From the NCBI GenBank assembly GCA_030639165.1, contig DAOWDF010000279.1, positions 1-6,853 on the forward strand: a stretch of DNA of 6,853 bases, given 5' to 3'. A program made the position numbers and the translations under genes. The notes under the pieces were generated by a model that had not been told where the DNA came from, did no database searches, and worked only from the letters and a program-made list of their open reading frames with translations. Source of the DNA: Alphaproteobacteria bacterium. Its GTDB lineage: Bacteria > Pseudomonadota > Alphaproteobacteria > Micavibrionales > Micavibrionaceae. Positions 6,070 through 6,853 of this stretch are shown one piece after another; within the stretch, counting starts at the first letter, position 1; each line of letters begins with the position of its first letter.

Positions 6070-6240
6070 TTAATTTTTATACTCTGTGTTATCACACATT
6101 TTTATGGGTAATATTGTGTATGAAAAGCGATAGTATTGCCTAAGTGCTATTTTCATCGTCCCATTTATGAAATTGGCTTCGACTCGAATATTTCTGCTTG
6201 GTTGTCCGAATATGTCTTCAGTTCTAGCAATGAACTCATT
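6070..6240 (-). pseudogene. Possible gene remnant truncated by the downstream IS3 element
   Basis: The minus strand stays open for 56 codons, from the tip of the insertion sequence to a TAA at 6070-6072. It reads NEFIARTEDIFGQPSRNIRV, then EANFINGTMKIALRQYYRF, and ends CDNTEYKN. No start codon precedes it, and the frame closes (TAG) just inside the element, as expected if the insertion cut off the 5' part of a gene. The composition looks protein-like but I do not recognise the family. An open run this long can also arise by chance, so this is tentative. Confidence 0.3.
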
Positions 6241-6266
6241 GATGTGCCCCTAGATTTGTAGACACC
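6240..6266 (+). repeat. Candidate terminal inverted repeat of the right-hand IS3 element
   Basis: This is the interval between the transposase stop (6267) and the presumed tip at 6240. It begins TGATGTGCCCC and ends GTAGACACC, resembling known IS3-group ends. The partner repeat is not in the window, so pairing cannot be checked. The tip overlaps a small dyad, CAATGA-AC-TCATTG (6228-6241). Confidence 0.5.
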
Positions 6267-6853
6267 TTATTGCTTCCAATTATGTTGTTGCTCAAAATCT
6301 ATAGGCGACAACATATTGTTGTTACCATGTTTTCTTTTCGGATTGTAGAACATTTCTATATAGTCAAATATATCTTGGCGTGCCTTTTCACGTGTAGCGT
6401 AGGTTTTGCGCCTAATACGCTCCGTTTTAAGCAGATGGAAAAAACTTTCAGCCACAGCATTATACCCAAAGGGCAGACCCTCATAGCAATTACCGCGTCT
6501 ACTCATGCTTGCTTCCAAATTATGCATCTTGAGAAACTCTTGCCACTCATGGCCTATAAATTGCGAACCTTGATCGGAATGAATAATCACCTTAGAGCTG
6601 GGTTTACGTCGCCAGAGCGCCATTAATAGTGAGCTTAAAACCAGATCCATTTGCATGCGTGACTGCATAGACCAGCCAATTACACGCCTTGAAAACAAAT
6701 CAATAACCACACTTAAATAAAGCCAACCTTCATGAGTTTTTATGTAAGTAATATCCGTAACCCAAGCCTGATCGGGGCTTGACATGTCGAAGTTTTGTTG
6801 CAGGTGGTTGGTCGCCACAATCGCTGGCTTACCACCATATTTACCAGTTTTAC
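6267..6853 (-). CDS. IS3-family transposase OrfB, C-terminal part, with an in-frame 6-residue insertion
   Basis: The frame is open to the right edge, so the true start lies outside. What is visible begins KTGKYGGKPAIVATNHLQQNF and covers the whole rve-type DDE catalytic domain. The first Asp is in WVTDITYIKTHEGWLYLSVV, the second in IIHSDQGSQFIG, and the Glu in NAVAESFFHLLK. The C-terminal YIEMFYNPKRKHG...LSPIDFEQ is intact up to the TAA at 6267. The enzyme cuts and joins the element ends and acts as an OrfAB fusion. Before NAVAE the family reads RRGNC(Y/H)D, but here it reads RRGNCYEGLPFGY: 18 extra bases (6463-6480) whose removal restores CYDNAVAE exactly. The extra residues sit four positions from the catalytic Glu, so activity is doubtful. 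Confidence 0.9.
   Translation of the reverse strand, partial: KTGKYGGKPAIVATNHLQQNFDMSSPDQAWVTDITYIKTHEGWLYLSVVIDLFSRRVIGWSMQSRMQMDLVLSSLLMALWRRKPSSKVIIHSDQGSQFIGHEWQEFLKMHNLEASMSRRGNCYEGLPFGYNAVAESFFHLLKTERIRRKTYATREKARQDIFDYIEMFYNPKRKHGNNNMLSPIDFEQQHNWKQ
6463..6480. other. 18-nt in-frame insertion inside the transposase
   Basis: On the coding strand the extra bases read GGGTCTGCCCTTTGGGTA. Without them the codons give TAT GAT AAT GCT (Tyr-Asp-Asn-Ala), the family consensus. The insert contains two GGGT copies and a CCCAAAGGG-like core. It keeps the frame open and adds six residues. Its origin is not clear. Confidence 0.55.

Larger units (their letters stand above)
6240..6853 (-). mobile_element. 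IS3-family insertion sequence, 3' end in window
   Basis: A transposase orfB fragment runs in from the right edge. Past its stop, the plus-strand sequence TGATGTGCCCCTAGATTTG (from 6240) followed by GTAGACACC looks like the terminal repeat of IS3 elements whose ends begin TG and carry a CCCC run and TGTAGACAC. The other end, orfA and any target duplication are outside the window, so the boundary at 6240 is an estimate. It may be off by a few bases; TGTGCCCC at 6243 is the alternative. Confidence 0.8.

Noticed and set aside
6120..6158. ATGAAAA/TTTTCAT inverted repeat as a terminator for the methyltransferase operon
   Set aside because: It is about 200 bp past the stop, has a long loop and no following T-tract.
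5924..6239. TGAACTCAT repeated at 5924-5932 and 6231-6239, possible duplication flanking a lost element
   Set aside because: Nine bases in AT-rich DNA with no element features between the copies is within chance.
6270..6626. 118-codon plus-strand frame opposite the right-hand transposase
   Set aside because: The minus-strand frame carries the full DDE domain; the plus frame is its shadow.

Overview
The window reads as AT-rich accessory DNA from a Gram-negative bacterium, most likely an alphaproteobacterium. The evidence is indirect: a DUF2339-type multi-membrane protein, two IS3-family elements whose transposases use an alphaproteobacterial/proteobacterial consensus, and a short HTH domain with the ...EFLEARGIEF ending common in alphaproteobacterial regulators. 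There are no rRNA, tRNA or CRISPR features. The species cannot be told from the sequence.

Layout. (1) 1-2709, minus strand: one long open frame of 903 codons, a DUF2339 (COG5373-like) membrane protein. It runs off the left edge only a few residues before its expected end. (2) 2710-2846: an intergenic stretch with a plus-strand promoter, an 18-bp dyad over its -10 box, and a Shine-Dalgarno site leading into an ATG. (3) 2847-3747: a decayed, internally deleted IS3-family element with recognisable terminal inverted repeats (19 of 25 identical). It sits four codons into that small plus-strand reading frame. (4) 3748-3880: two compact inverted repeats that share a TGGGGGA loop motif. They also form an open frame that would continue the interrupted one if the element were removed. 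(5) 3852-4034, minus: an unrecognised 60-residue charged protein. (6) 4035-4312: a divergent regulatory region with a near-consensus promoter and several dyads and direct repeats. (7) 4313-5922, plus: a translationally coupled two-gene operon. The first gene encodes an HTH protein with a TrmB/PLD-like putative sensor domain. The second encodes an EgtD-like (Methyltransf_33) SAM-dependent methyltransferase. (8) 5923-6239: no intact gene, but a possible minus-strand gene remnant abutting an insertion sequence. (9) about 6240-6853, minus: the 3' part of a second IS3-family element whose transposase carries an 18-nt in-frame insertion next to the catalytic glutamate.

The most interesting unit is the HTH/PLD-like plus EgtD-like operon. 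The methyltransferase keeps the SAM fold and the YYPxRxE and N-containing active-site motifs. It has leucine where ergothioneine EgtD has the histidine-ring-binding glutamate, and no ergothioneine partner gene lies beside it. That suggests a methyltransferase acting on a different substrate, probably controlled by its own co-transcribed sensor. This is inference from motifs; no search was run.
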